Source: Verrucomicrobiota bacterium JB024
GTDB lineage: Bacteria > Verrucomicrobiota > Verrucomicrobiia > Opitutales > Cerasicoccaceae
Assembly: GCA_030673825.1 (NCBI GenBank)
Contig: JAUTCS010000119.1
Coordinates: 60,177-124,176, forward strand
Direction: 5' to 3'
Length of the DNA: 64,000 bases
Position numbers and translations under genes: made by a program. How positions within the stretch are numbered: position 1 is the first letter of the stretch; every line of letters starts with the position of its first letter. This document shows, in pieces, positions 10,098 through 19,060 of the stretch. The notes beneath the pieces were generated by a model. The model made no database searches and was not told where the DNA came from. It saw only the letters and a list, made by a program, of their open reading frames with translations.

Positions 10098-11801
10098 ATG
10101 CTCAATTTTTTCCGCAAACGGACCGCGAATCTCAAGGACGACCTGCTCTCGGGCCTGACCGTCGCGCTCGCCCTCGTGCCCGAAGCCATCGCTTTCGCTT
10201 TCGTGGCCGGGGTCTCGCCCATCATCGGGCTGTACTCGGCCTTTTTCATGGGGCTGCTCACGGCGGTGTTCGGCGGGCGGCCGGGGATGATCTCCGGGGC
10301 CACCGGGGCGGTCGCCGTCGTGCTCGTCACGCTCGTGGCCAAGTACGGGGTCGAGTATATGTTCCCGACCGTCATCCTGTGTGGAATCATCCAGGTGCTG
10401 GCCGGAGTGGGCAAGCTGGGGCAGTTCATCCGCATGGTGCCACACTCGGTCATGCTGGGCTTTGTCAACGGGCTGGCCATCGTGATCTTCATGGCGCAGT
10501 TCGGGAGCTTCAAGACCGTCAACGCCGTCGGTGAGCTCGTCCTGTTAAATGGCCCAGCGCTGCTGCTCATGCTCGCGCTGGTCGGGCTGACCATGCTCAT
10601 CATCTGGCTGCTGCCGAAGCTCACCCGCGCCGTCCCCGCCTCGCTCGCGGCCATCCTCATGGTCACCGGCCTGTCCATCGCCATTAACAAAACCGCCCCG
10701 CCCGACTGGAACGCGCAGGGCCAGACGCACGCGCTGATGACCGTGGGCGACATGCTCAATGCCAACACCACCGCCCGCGCCACGACAGAGGCATGGGCCG
10801 AGCTGGGCCCCGACGCCGCCCCGGAAGCGGTCGCCGCGCAGGTGGAGGCCATCGTGGAGGCCGAGGGCGGGATTTCCGCCGGGCTCCCGCAGTTGTTCTT
10901 CCTCGACGAGCAGTACGATTTTTTGCCGCCCTTTAACCTGCACACCCTCTGGATCATCCTGCCCTTCGCGCTGACCATGGCCGGGGTCGGGCTGATCGAG
11001 TCGCTCATGACGCTGACCCTGATCGACGAGATCACCGAGACGCGCGGGCGAGGCAACCGCGAATGCCTCGGCCAGGGCCTGGCCAACATCGTGAGCGGGC
11101 TTTTCGGCGGGATGGGCGGCTGCGCCATGATCGGCCAGTCGCTGATCAACGTGAACTCCGGCGGACGCGGCCGGGCTAGCGGCATCACCGCCGCGCTGTG
11201 CCTGCTGTCGTTCGTGCTGGTGCTGGCCCCGTGGATCGAGATGATCCCGATGGCCGCGCTGGTGGGCGTGATGTTCATGGTCGTGATCGGGACCTTCGAG
11301 TGGGCCAGCCTGCGCACGTTCAGGAAAATCCCGTTCAGCGATGTGATCGTGATGGTTGTGGTGGCGGCGTACACGGTCGTCATGCACGACCTGGCCACGG
11401 CGGTCATCATCGGCGTGATCATCTCGGCGCTGGTCTTCGCCTGGCGGCACGCCACACACCTGGGCGCGGAAGTTTACGCGGACAAAAAAACGGGCGCGCG
11501 TGTGTACCAACTGCACGGGCCGCTGTTCTTCGCCTCGGTGGCATCGTTTAAAGAGCTGTTCAAGCCGCAGGACGATCCCGACGAGGTGGTCGTCGATTTT
11601 TACTTCACGCGCGTGTACGACCAGTCCGGACTGGAGGCCATCAACACCCTGACCGAGAAGTACCAGAGCCTGGGCAAGCACCTGCGCCTGACCCACCTCT
11701 CGCCCGAGTGCCGCAAGCTGCTCGACAAGGCCGGGGACAGCGTCGAGGTCAACCTCTCCGAAGACCCCCAGTACCACGTCGCCACCGAGCGGCTGGGTTG
11801 A
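10098..11801 (+). CDS. SulP (SLC26) family anion transporter with STAS domain
   Basis: This 567-residue inner-membrane protein starts [20 protein letters not shown] and continues with [29 protein letters not shown], the SulP signature in the first membrane segments. Many hydrophobic helices follow, and a C-terminal STAS domain starts near residue 460 ([16 protein letters not shown]). SulP proteins move sulfate, bicarbonate or related anions, often with Na+ or H+. About 50 extra Ala/Glu-rich hydrophilic residues near 215-260 ([20 protein letters not shown]) lie between membrane segments, longer than usual. Transport partners cannot be read from the context. Confidence 0.88.
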   Translation: MLNFFRKRTANLKDDLLSGLTVALALVPEAIAFAFVAGVSPIIGLYSAFFMGLLTAVFGGRPGMISGATGAVAVVLVTLVAKYGVEYMFPTVILCGIIQVLAGVGKLGQFIRMVPHSVMLGFVNGLAIVIFMAQFGSFKTVNAVGELVLLNGPALLLMLALVGLTMLIIWLLPKLTRAVPASLAAILMVTGLSIAINKTAPPDWNAQGQTHALMTVGDMLNANTTARATTEAWAELGPDAAPEAVAAQVEAIVEAEGGISAGLPQLFFLDEQYDFLPPFNLHTLWIILPFALTMAGVGLIESLMTLTLIDEITETRGRGNRECLGQGLANIVSGLFGGMGGCAMIGQSLINVNSGGRGRASGITAALCLLSFVLVLAPWIEMIPMAALVGVMFMVVIGTFEWASLRTFRKIPFSDVIVMVVVAAYTVVMHDLATAVIIGVIISALVFAWRHATHLGAEVYADKKTGARVYQLHGPLFFASVASFKELFKPQDDPDEVVVDFYFTRVYDQSGLEAINTLTEKYQSLGKHLRLTHLSPECRKLLDKAGDSVEVNLSEDPQYHVATERLG

Positions 11802-11819
11802 GGCGGATGGTGAGAGGAC

Positions 11820-11921
11820 TAACCACAAAGGCACAAAGGGCACAAAGAGGCGATGGCGAGAGCGGCTTGAGTTAAGCCGTGGCCATCGGTGCTTCGACCC
11901 TGTGTCTTTGTGGTTAGTTAA
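11820..11921. repeat. Convergent pair of CAAAGG-type repeats between facing genes
   Basis: The left arm AACCACAAAGGCACAAAGGG (from 11821) and the right arm TGTGTCTTTGTGGTTAGTT (about 11901-11919) are inverted copies. They lie between the convergent ends of the SulP and H+-ATPase genes, so a transcript from either side could form a long stem here. No classical T-tract terminator is visible in this gap. Confidence 0.6.
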
Positions 11922-11946
11922 AACCTAATCGAGACCGTCCGCCCGC

Positions 11947-14502
11947 CTAGCTCAGCTTGCGGTTCATCACCTCGGTGATGGGGCGGTGGTGCTTGGCAGT
12001 GTGGTCGAGGAGGCGGTAGAGGCCGACCTTGAAAATATCCAGGCCGATCATCCAGACGATGTTGTAGCCCCAGACCAAACCGATCCACTTCCACGGCAGC
12101 GAGGGCATCAGGTGCAGCCCGAAAGCGCAGATGAGCACCGCCACGACCTGGGTGGCCACGATCGCGCCCAGCAGTTGCCACGAGGGCCAGGGGCGCTGGA
12201 AGAAGAACTTGCCCGTGCGGGTGAGGAAGAGCAGCAGGTGCCCCGCCACCACGAGCTGGAGGAAGAGCATAGTCTGGAGGTGCGCCGGGTCCTTGGACAG
12301 GCCAAAGTAGTCCATCCCCAGCCAGAGCAGCCCAAAGGTCTGCACGACCGAGAGCGCTCCCAGCGCGGAGGCCACGGTGATGACCCGTGGCATGTTCCAG
12401 CGAACCGGCTGCGGGTCGATCCGCGTATGGTCGTAGGCGATGGTCATGATCGGGATGTCATCGAGCAGGGCGAGCAGGATGATCATGATCGCCGTCAACG
12501 GGTAAAAGAGCGCCCCGTCCACGACCGGGAAAAACAGCATCGAGAGCACGACGAAGAACATGATATCGATCGTCATGGCGATGCGATAGATGGTGTAGCT
12601 CATCATACGCTCGAAGATCTGGCGCGAGATCTCCACGGCCTTGATGATGACGGACAGGCCCGGCTCGGTCAGGATGAGTGCGGCGGCCCCGCGGGCGGCG
12701 TCGGTCGCACCGGAGACGGCGATACCCACGTCGGCCTGCTTGAGCGCGGGGGCGTCGTTGACGCCGTCCCCGGTCATGCCCACGAGATGCCCGCGATCCT
12801 GGAGCGCCTTGACGATCCCGTACTTGTGCTCGGGAAAGACCTCGGCGAAGCCCTCGGCCTTTTCGATGGCCTCGGCGGTCTGTGCGCTGCTGTGCGACAT
12901 GTCGGCCCCGTCCTGGAAAAACTTCCCCGCCGGGACAATGTGCGTGCCCATGCCGAGCTGACTGGAGATTTCGGCGGCGATGGCGGTGTTGTCGCCGGTG
13001 ACCATTTTGACCGCGATGCCGTGCTTGCCCGCCTCGGCGATGGTCTCGGCGGAGTCCACGCGCGGCGGGTCAAAGAGCGTGAGGATGCCGAGGAAGCTCC
13101 ACTGCCCCGCGACCTTGCGGGCGACACCGAGCGTGCGGTAGCCTTTTTTCGCGTAGGCGAGCACGTCGGCCTGTGCCTTTTCGCGGGCGGCGGTACCCAG
13201 CCCACACAGATCGAAAATCACCTGCGGCGCTCCCTTGGAAAAGGCCAGCTCATCGAGCGGAACCGGAAGGGGCGTGCCCTGTTTACCAACGAGCGGCGCG
13301 GCGGACCCGGCGGTCGAGACGGTCGCCTCCGTGCGCTTGCTCACCGGATCGAAGGGCGTGAAGGACTCCAGCTTGTACCGCTGGAGCACGGAGCGGTCGG
13401 CCAAGCCCGCGATGACGGCGAGGTCGATGGCGTCGTTGTTCTCCTCCTTGGAGGCGAGCGCCCCGGCCAGGATAAGCTCCTGAGCGTCCTTGGCCGCGTA
13501 GAGAACGGGCTCGCCGAGAGTGATCTTGTTCTGCGTGAGCGTGCCGGTCTTGTCCGAGCAGAGGATGTCGATCCCGGCCATTTCCTCGATCGCCTGGAGG
13601 CGCGAGACGATGGCCTTGTGCTTGGACAGGGCGAGCGCGCCGAGAGCCATCGTGACCGATAGCACGGCGGGCATGGCCACCGGGATCGAGGCCACGGCCA
13701 GAATCAGCACAAACTGGAGCACATCCAGGAAGTGATCCCCGCGGTGAAGCTGCACCGCCACCAGCAGCACGCACAGCACGAGCGCGATGATGATGAGGAA
13801 GTTCCCGATGTGCAAAACGGCCTTCTGGAAGTGGCTGACCGCGCCCGCGCTCTCCACGAGCTTGGCCGTCTTGGCGAAAAAGGTCTGGCCCGCCGTAGCC
13901 GAAACCACGCCGACCATTTCGCCCTGCTTGGCGATGGAACCGGAGTAGGCGATCTCGCCGGGCTTCTTGTTCACGGGCAGGGATTCGCCAGTCAGCGCGG
14001 CCTGGTCGATACTCAGGTACTCGCCGTCGGTCAGCTTGGTGTCGGCGGGCACAACGTCCCCGAGGCGGATGCGGATGACGTCGCCGGGGACGAGCTCGCG
14101 GGCGGGCACCTCCCGCCACTGGCCGTCGCGCAGGACGCGGGCCTTCAAGGCGAGCTGGGCCTTGAGAGCGTCGAGCGCGTCAGAGGCCTTGTACTCCTGC
14201 CAGAAGCCGATTCCGGCGTTGATGATGAGCAGCGCCAGGATGATGGCGAAGTCCATCCAGTCGCGGTTGATGACCGAGAGGACGGCGGCGATCTCGATCA
14301 TCCACGGGATGGGGCCCCAGAAGTAACCGAAGAGCATTTTCCAGACGCTCGTCTTCTCGACAGTGAGCTCGTTCGGGCCGACGGATTGCAGGCGGCTCGC
14401 CGCCTCCGCCGAAGTCAGCCCCTGCGCGGAGCTTTCCAGTTTTTTAAACAAATCCTCGGCCGACATCGCTTCGGCTTCCTTGGCATCGACGACTTGCACC
14501 AT
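11947..14502 (-). CDS. P-type plasma-membrane H+-ATPase (type IIIA-like)
   Basis: This 851-residue ATP-driven cation pump has the P-ATPase motifs TGESLP (about 171-176), the phosphorylation site CSDKTGTLTQNK with D317, and TGDNTAIAAEI and TGDGVNDAPALKQAD in the hinge. Membrane helices flank the cytoplasmic domains and the C-terminal half ends with four or more helices. Overall order and motifs match plant/fungal-like proton ATPases found in bacteria and archaea rather than Ca2+ or heavy-metal pumps, as there is no CPx motif. The ATG at 14502 follows GGAGG with an 8-nt spacing; codons upstream to 14604 are probably not translated. Confidence 0.87.
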   Translation of the reverse strand: MVQVVDAKEAEAMSAEDLFKKLESSAQGLTSAEAASRLQSVGPNELTVEKTSVWKMLFGYFWGPIPWMIEIAAVLSVINRDWMDFAIILALLIINAGIGFWQEYKASDALDALKAQLALKARVLRDGQWREVPARELVPGDVIRIRLGDVVPADTKLTDGEYLSIDQAALTGESLPVNKKPGEIAYSGSIAKQGEMVGVVSATAGQTFFAKTAKLVESAGAVSHFQKAVLHIGNFLIIIALVLCVLLVAVQLHRGDHFLDVLQFVLILAVASIPVAMPAVLSVTMALGALALSKHKAIVSRLQAIEEMAGIDILCSDKTGTLTQNKITLGEPVLYAAKDAQELILAGALASKEENNDAIDLAVIAGLADRSVLQRYKLESFTPFDPVSKRTEATVSTAGSAAPLVGKQGTPLPVPLDELAFSKGAPQVIFDLCGLGTAAREKAQADVLAYAKKGYRTLGVARKVAGQWSFLGILTLFDPPRVDSAETIAEAGKHGIAVKMVTGDNTAIAAEISSQLGMGTHIVPAGKFFQDGADMSHSSAQTAEAIEKAEGFAEVFPEHKYGIVKALQDRGHLVGMTGDGVNDAPALKQADVGIAVSGATDAARGAAALILTEPGLSVIIKAVEISRQIFERMMSYTIYRIAMTIDIMFFVVLSMLFFPVVDGALFYPLTAIMIILLALLDDIPIMTIAYDHTRIDPQPVRWNMPRVITVASALGALSVVQTFGLLWLGMDYFGLSKDPAHLQTMLFLQLVVAGHLLLFLTRTGKFFFQRPWPSWQLLGAIVATQVVAVLICAFGLHLMPSLPWKWIGLVWGYNIVWMIGLDIFKVGLYRLLDHTAKHHRPITEVMNRKLS

Positions 14503-14757
14503 AGCACGCCTCCCTGGGGTTGTGGAGTTTAAGTGGATTCGAAATCTCTCGTTTCCTGGGAGAAGGATACACCCTAGACAATGGCCCGTCACGAGAAAAA
14601 ACATAGGCCGGTGAAGTTAGGCTTTTTGTGACCGAAACGCCACGGCACGAGCGGAAACCGTTGACAGCCGGGACCGCTTGGGGCACGGTGTCGAGTTTCG
14701 CTGAGGGCGGCAGACGGCATAGAGTTTGCTAGTGCGCCCCCCAAAGTGAGCAGGAAC

Positions 14758-15330
14758 ATGTTGAGTACCATGGAGAACGACCTGGCCCGGATACTGGTCA
14801 GCGAGGAAGACATCCGCACCCGCATCCGGGAGCTGGGGGCGGAAATCACGCGCACCTACCGAGAGCTGGGGACGGAGGAAATCGCCGTCATCTGCATCAC
14901 CAACGGTTCCATCATGTTCGCGGCCGACCTGCTGCGCCAGATCGACCTGTACGCGCAGATGGACTGCATCCGCGTCTGCTCGTATCAGGACGACGTCAAT
15001 CCGGTCTCCGAACCCGAGATCGTGGACCACATCCGGCTCGACATCGGCGGCCAGCACGTGCTGCTGATCGATGATATTCTCGACACCGGCCGCACGCTCG
15101 ACCGCATCGTCAACGTGCTCCAGAGCTTCGGTCCGCAGAGCCTGCGCACCTGCGTCCTCCTCGATAAGGAAGGCCGCCGCGAAGTCGGCCACGAGCCGAA
15201 CTTCGCCGGGTTCACCATCCCGAACGAATTCGTCGTGGGCTACGGCCTGGACTTCGCCGAGCGCTACCGCAACCTCGGCTGCATCGGCGTACTCAAGCCC
15301 GAACTGCAAAACCCGCCCGAGTGGTGCTGA
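14758..15330 (+). CDS. hpt: Hypoxanthine phosphoribosyltransferase
   Basis: This protein of about 190 residues salvages hypoxanthine/guanine to IMP/GMP using PRPP. The PRPP-binding loop [15 protein letters not shown] is clear, and the base-side motifs [18 protein letters not shown] and LDKEGRRE fit the HPRT fold. [15 protein letters not shown] near the C-terminus is characteristic of bacterial Hpt. The start is uncertain among GTG 14746, ATG 14758 and ATG 14770. It is divergent from the H+-ATPase gene. Confidence 0.9.
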   Translation: MLSTMENDLARILVSEEDIRTRIRELGAEITRTYRELGTEEIAVICITNGSIMFAADLLRQIDLYAQMDCIRVCSYQDDVNPVSEPEIVDHIRLDIGGQHVLLIDDILDTGRTLDRIVNVLQSFGPQSLRTCVLLDKEGRREVGHEPNFAGFTIPNEFVVGYGLDFAERYRNLGCIGVLKPELQNPPEWC

Positions 15331-15419
15331 GGCCCCCGCGCCGCAGCCCCCTTCCCCGCTGCCGCCGGTAAGGCTCGGCACTTCAGCCGGGCTAATTTCC
15401 GACTTTTCCGCCGCTTTTA

Positions 15420-15448
15420 CTGAAACTTTCCCGCCAATCTGGTATAAT
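15420..15448 (+). promoter_or_regulatory. Candidate sigma-70-type promoter for sufE
   Basis: A perfect TATAAT at 15443-15448 is preceded at 17-bp spacing by CTGAAA (15420-15425), a 4-of-6 match to TTGACA. It lies 28 bp before the sufE start codon, so a short leader would result. Confidence 0.45.
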
Positions 15449-15475
15449 TCCGGCAGCTACCCCCGTATTAACGAC

Positions 15476-15913
15476 ATGACACTGGCAGAAAAGAAACAGG
15501 AACTGATCGAGGAACTGACCATCATCGAGGATCCTCAGGAGCGTTTCGCGTACATCATCGACCTGGCCCGCACGCTTGAGCCGCTCCCTCAGGAGTACCA
15601 AATCGAAACCTTTCTGATCAAGGGTTGCATGTCCCAGCTCTGGCTCGTGCCCACGTTCAAGGACGGCCGGTGCCACTTCCGGGTGGACTCGGACGCCGTC
15701 ATCACCAAGGGCGTGGCCCGCCTGCTGACTGACCTCTACAGCGACTGTACGCCCGAGGAAATCCTCGAAAACGAACCGACCTTCCTCGCCGAACTCGGCA
15801 TCGACCAGCACCTCTCCCCCAACCGACGCAACGGCCTCAGCAACGTCTGGAAGACCATCAGGGCCTACGCCGAACTCTGCCTGAAGAACCAGGAAGAAAA
15901 CGCCCGGCCGTAG
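15476..15913 (+). CDS. sufE: SufE-family cysteine desulfurase sulfur acceptor
   Basis: This 145-residue protein accepts persulfide sulfur from a SufS-type cysteine desulfurase for Fe-S cluster assembly. The active-site motif LIKGCMSQLW places the acceptor cysteine at C51, and EIIEDPQERFAYIIDLARTL-type N-terminal sequence and NRRNGLSNVWKTI are typical of SufE. The start ATG at 15476 follows a good -10 box. An open frame extends upstream into hpt but is non-homologous. No suf operon genes are adjacent. Confidence 0.87.
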   Translation: MTLAEKKQELIEELTIIEDPQERFAYIIDLARTLEPLPQEYQIETFLIKGCMSQLWLVPTFKDGRCHFRVDSDAVITKGVARLLTDLYSDCTPEEILENEPTFLAELGIDQHLSPNRRNGLSNVWKTIRAYAELCLKNQEENARP

Positions 15914-16075
15914 TCCCCCAGTCTTTTACGCCGGGTAACGCCCTCACTGCGATTAAGTGGAATATCCCCGGGCCAATAGGCTCTAAGAGGTATATTCAAC
16001 TCTTAAGAAAAGTGTAAAAACGTACGATAGGGAAAATATGCATCCCTGTCCGGTTCTATAGAAAGACCCCCAGCT

Positions 16076-16669
16076 ATGAGTGGAACTCAAGTACTGATAG
16101 CAGAAGACGATTTCATCTCCCGTAAATTGCTCGAAGCCAACCTGACACAAATGGGTTACGGGGTGTCCATTGCCAAGGATGGGGAGGACGCCTGGCAGCA
16201 GTTCAATGCCCAGCCGACCCGTATTGTCGTGAGCGACTGGCTCATGCCCGGCATGGACGGACTCGAACTGTGCCGCAAGATCCGCGAGCGCGAAAATACG
16301 GATTACACGTACTTCATCATGCTCACCGCCAATGTCGGTGAGGAGGAGAACTATTTTCGCGCGATGGACAGCGGGGTGGACGACTTCCTAACTAAGCCCC
16401 TCGACCGCAACCAGTTACAGATCCGGCTGCACGTCGCCGAGCGCATCCTGATGAGCACGTCGCGTATCCAGTCTTTGGAAACGATGCTGACCATCTGCGC
16501 CTACACCAAGCGGATCAACTTCCCGGACGAAGGCTGGCAGAACGTCGAAGAGTTTCTGAAAAACCACCTCGGCATCCAGCTCTCCCACGGGATCGACCCG
16601 GACTACTACGAAAAGCACGTCAAGCCCGAGCTCGCCCGCCTCACCGCCAAGCACGAGGCCGGGCAGTAA
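16076..16669 (+). CDS. Response regulator with a receiver domain and a degenerate C-terminal Cys module
   Basis: This 197-residue protein has a receiver domain at residues 1-120: acidic pocket E10/D11/D12, phospho-acceptor D54 (VVSDWLMPGMDG), T84 and K107 (FLTKPLD). No DNA-binding domain follows. The last 60 residues match a C-terminal module I know from other response regulators, normally of the form ICSYCKKI...SHGICPxC with two Cys pairs. Here it reads ICAYTKRI...SHGIDPDYY, so three of the four cysteines are replaced while spacing and flanking residues persist. No sensor kinase adjoins, so this is an orphan regulator, probably acting by protein contacts. Confidence 0.85.
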   Translation: MSGTQVLIAEDDFISRKLLEANLTQMGYGVSIAKDGEDAWQQFNAQPTRIVVSDWLMPGMDGLELCRKIRERENTDYTYFIMLTANVGEEENYFRAMDSGVDDFLTKPLDRNQLQIRLHVAERILMSTSRIQSLETMLTICAYTKRINFPDEGWQNVEEFLKNHLGIQLSHGIDPDYYEKHVKPELARLTAKHEAGQ

Positions 16670-16720
16670 GGTCTCGCGTCAGTGCCCGCCACCCGCAAGC
16701 CAGGGTGAAAAGGGATTTTT

Positions 16721-16862
16721 CCCGCGAAGGCACGCGAAGAGACACGAAGACCGCAAAGACGTCACGGCAGAGTCACCCTGCGCTGAATAGTGGCAGACGA
16801 TCAAGTCTGTGGATAGAATCTTTTTTTCCTCCTTCGCGTCTCTTCGCGTGCCTTCGCAGGCA
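16721..16862. repeat. Convergent pair of GCGAAG-type repeats
   Basis: The left arm (16721-16759) reads CCCGCGAAGGCACGCGAAGA and continues in the same rhythm. The right arm (16831-16862) is its inverted copy (TCTTCGCGTGCCTTCGCAGG). About 70 bp separate them. The pair fills most of the gap between the response regulator and the DUF971 gene; no other feature is visible there. Confidence 0.7.
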
Positions 16863-16951
16863 ACATTCTTCTGGTGAGGCGGGGAGCCGATAGCGTTTGC
16901 GTGGCCGAGAAGGCTTGATTCCGGGGCCGCCCCTGAGCCAAGCTGGAGGTC

Positions 16952-17260
16952 ATGACACCGCCCCCGGCAGACATACAGCTCATCGGCAAGGAGATCGCCA
17001 TCCGTTGGCAGGACGGCCACGAGGATTACTTCAACCCGGAGTTCCTGCGCGCCCACTCCCCCAGCGCCGACAATATCGGCGAGAAGGACATCTTCGGCAC
17101 CCAGTACGGCGGCGACGGCCCCCGGGAGTTCCCCGGGGTCACCGTCGAGAGCTGGAACTACGCGGGTAACTACGCCGTCGTCTTTATCTTCAGCGACGGG
17201 CACCGCACCGGCATCTTTGCGTGGGACTACCTGCGCAAGCTGGGGGAAAAGCAGGCTTAG
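16952..17260 (+). CDS. DUF971 domain protein (gamma-butyrobetaine hydroxylase N-terminal-like)
   Basis: This 102-residue single-domain protein contains IAIRWQDGHEDYFNPEFLR, the DUF971 core, then WNYAGNYAVVFIFSDGHRTGIFAWDYLRKL, the standard C-terminal half. In other bacteria this domain occurs alone or near Fe-S assembly ATPases, and in eukaryotes at the N-terminus of gamma-butyrobetaine hydroxylase. Its molecular role is not settled. It converges with the SDR gene. Confidence 0.82.
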   Translation: MTPPPADIQLIGKEIAIRWQDGHEDYFNPEFLRAHSPSADNIGEKDIFGTQYGGDGPREFPGVTVESWNYAGNYAVVFIFSDGHRTGIFAWDYLRKLGEKQA

Positions 17261-17269
17261 GGCCTGCCG

Positions 17270-18019
17270 TTACCCCTCCAGGAGTTTGGCCTCCACCACG
17301 CCTTTGGCAAAACTGTGGTAGGCACCGCCCAACTGGCGGGAGAGCGTGTCCGTATAGACGTGAAACTCTCCGCTGGCCAGGGCCTCGACAATGGCGTCTC
17401 CGACCTGTGCGGGCGGTTCGGCGATGTCGTCCAGCCCGGCCTCGCTGCCCATGTCGGTGGCAATGGGCCCCGGATGCACACTGAGCACGAGCGTGTCCTG
17501 ATCGGCCAGGTGCTCTCGCAGGCTCTGCGTGACGCTGTAGGCCGCCGCCTTGCTGGCCGCGTAGAGATCGGCCCCGGCGAACGACTTGAACGAGACCACG
17601 GAGTTGAGCTGTACGAAGGCACCGCCGCCGTTGGCCTTGAGCACCGGGGCGAACGCGCGCGCGATGTGGATCAGCCCAAAGACGTTGACCTGGGTATGGT
17701 AGTTCCAAGCCTCGAAGACCTCCGCATCCAGCACCCCGCCGGCCTTGTACACACCGGCGTTATTGACGACCACCTCGACGTCGCCGGCGAGCCGCGCCGC
17801 TGCCGCGATGGTCTCGGGTTTACTCAGGTCGAGGGTGAGCGGGACGACCTTTTCTCCGTACTTTTCGACCAGCGCCTCGACGCTGGCGGTATTACGCACG
17901 GCGGCGTAGACTTTCGCAGCGCCATTGGCGATGAAGCTTTCCAGGATGGCTTTGCCAATGCCGCGATTGGCTCCGGTAACCAGAGCCACTTTATTTTGAA
18001 TCGGATAATTTTTGCCCAT
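17270..18019 (-). CDS. SDR family NAD(P)-dependent oxidoreductase
   Basis: This 249-residue classical short-chain dehydrogenase has the nucleotide motif TGANRGIG (15-22), NNAG (86-89), and a catalytic S140 / Y153 / K157 triad (LYAASKAA). The sequence after the active site (VHPGPIATDMG) is typical of the family. The substrate cannot be inferred. A perfect palindrome lies 6 bp upstream of the ATG, so expression is probably repressor-controlled. No ribosome-binding site is obvious between the palindrome and the start. Confidence 0.88.
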   Translation of the reverse strand: MGKNYPIQNKVALVTGANRGIGKAILESFIANGAAKVYAAVRNTASVEALVEKYGEKVVPLTLDLSKPETIAAAARLAGDVEVVVNNAGVYKAGGVLDAEVFEAWNYHTQVNVFGLIHIARAFAPVLKANGGGAFVQLNSVVSFKSFAGADLYAASKAAAYSVTQSLREHLADQDTLVLSVHPGPIATDMGSEAGLDDIAEPPAQVGDAIVEALASGEFHVYTDTLSRQLGGAYHSFAKGVVEAKLLEG

Positions 18020-18025
18020 AAACCA

Positions 18026-18053
18026 CTATTGTTAGATAATTGTCTAACAATAG
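18026..18053 (-). promoter_or_regulatory. Palindromic operator upstream of the SDR gene
   Basis: A perfect 11-bp inverted repeat, CTATTGTTAGA (18026-18036) and TCTAACAATAG (18043-18053), is separated by TAATTG. Its size and AT-rich half-sites resemble operators of TetR- or MarR-type dimeric repressors. It lies 7-34 bp upstream of the SDR start codon, so a bound dimer would block transcription. No candidate regulator gene adjoins. Confidence 0.65.
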
Positions 18054-18186
18054 TCTATCCGGCCGAAAAAACCTTACAGGAGGTCTATTTTTCTGAAAAA
18101 AAAAGCAGCGGGCGCGTCTTCACACGCTCTGGTTGCACGGGCGAGACCGGGCGCACCAGCATTTCCTTCACCGCTACGTGCCGCCC

Positions 18187-18222
18187 GATTTACGAATCTA
18201 CAAACTTCCAAATCTACAGATC
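18187..18222. repeat. Single AAATCTAC-type periodic repeat
   Basis: Words such as AATCTACAAACTTCCAAATC repeat with a period of about 10 bp, the same family as at 109-240. It directly abuts the lpxA terminator-like hairpin. No inverted partner is seen nearby. Confidence 0.5.
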
Positions 18223-18246
18223 AGCTAAACGCTTTGCGTTTAGCTG
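18222..18246 (-). terminator. Hairpin overlapping the lpxA stop codon
   Basis: CAGCTAAACGC (18222-18232) and GCGTTTAGCTG (18236-18246) form a perfect 11-bp stem with a TTT loop, spanning the lpxA stop codon. There is no T run after it on the minus strand, so a terminator or 3'-end stabilising role is inference. Confidence 0.45.
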
Positions 18247-19031
18247 AACCCACGTTCGCTGCGGGCGGAGAACTCAAGCATGGAGGCCACGAGCGGGTCG
18301 TCGGCCTGCGGGTGGACGCGGAGCTGCTCCAGAGCCTGGGAGCGGTTGAGCCCCTGGCGGTAAAAGAGCCGGTACATCCCGCGGATGAGCTCGACCTGCT
18401 CGGGGGTGAAGCCCCGACGCTCCAGGCCAATCTTGTTGATGGTGCGGACTTCGGCGGGGTTGCCGTCCACGATCATGTACGGGGGCACGTCCTGAACGAC
18501 CTTTGAGCAGGCACCAACCATCACGTGAGCCCCGATCCGGCAGAACTGGTGCACGCCGACGCCCCACCCCACCACGACGTGGTCGCCGACGACCACATGG
18601 CCGCCGAGCGCGGAGTGGCTGCTCATGACGAGCTTATCGCCGATGATGCAGTCATGCGCGATGTGGCTGTAGGCCAGGACCACGTTGTCCGAGCCGATGA
18701 CGGTGAACTCGGCGTCGTTGGTCGCCAGGTGGACGTTAGTGTATTCGCGGAAAACGTTGCGGTCGCCGATGGTCAGGCCGGGGTTGCCACCCTTGAACTT
18801 GAGGTCGTGGGTCTTCGCGCCAATGTAGGCGTAGGGGAAAACCTGGTTGTCGGCCCCCATGACGGTGTTGCCCTCGACGGTCGCGTGGTGGGAAATGATC
18901 GTGCCCGCGCCCAGGCGAACCTCCGCGCCGATGTAGGCATAGGCGCCGACGCGCACGCCCTCGGCGAGCTGCGCGCCCTCTTCGATAATCGCGGTGGGAT
19001 GGATCAATGGTTCAGCCGTGGTCTTGCTCAT
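18240..19031 (-). CDS. lpxA: Acyl-[ACP]--UDP-N-acetylglucosamine O-acyltransferase
   Basis: This 263-residue enzyme carries out the first step of lipid A synthesis, acylating UDP-GlcNAc at O3 in the cytoplasm. The left-handed beta-helix hexapeptide pattern runs from about residue 8 to 190 ([20 protein letters not shown]). Catalytic His is H126 in [12 protein letters not shown], and the C-terminal helical part contains [20 protein letters not shown], typical of LpxA. It follows lpxC/fabZ with a 29-bp gap in the same direction, so the two are probably co-transcribed. Confidence 0.95.
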   Translation of the reverse strand: MSKTTAEPLIHPTAIIEEGAQLAEGVRVGAYAYIGAEVRLGAGTIISHHATVEGNTVMGADNQVFPYAYIGAKTHDLKFKGGNPGLTIGDRNVFREYTNVHLATNDAEFTVIGSDNVVLAYSHIAHDCIIGDKLVMSSHSALGGHVVVGDHVVVGWGVGVHQFCRIGAHVMVGACSKVVQDVPPYMIVDGNPAEVRTINKIGLERRGFTPEQVELIRGMYRLFYRQGLNRSQALEQLRVHPQADDPLVASMLEFSARSERGFS

Positions 19032-19060
19032 GGCAAAGCGGGGGGCAATCAGTAGGAATC

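Noticed and set aside
15071..15475. Long N-terminal extension of SufE
   Set aside because: The frame overlaps hpt and is low-complexity Ser/Ala/Pro sequence; SufE homology and a promoter place the start at 15476.
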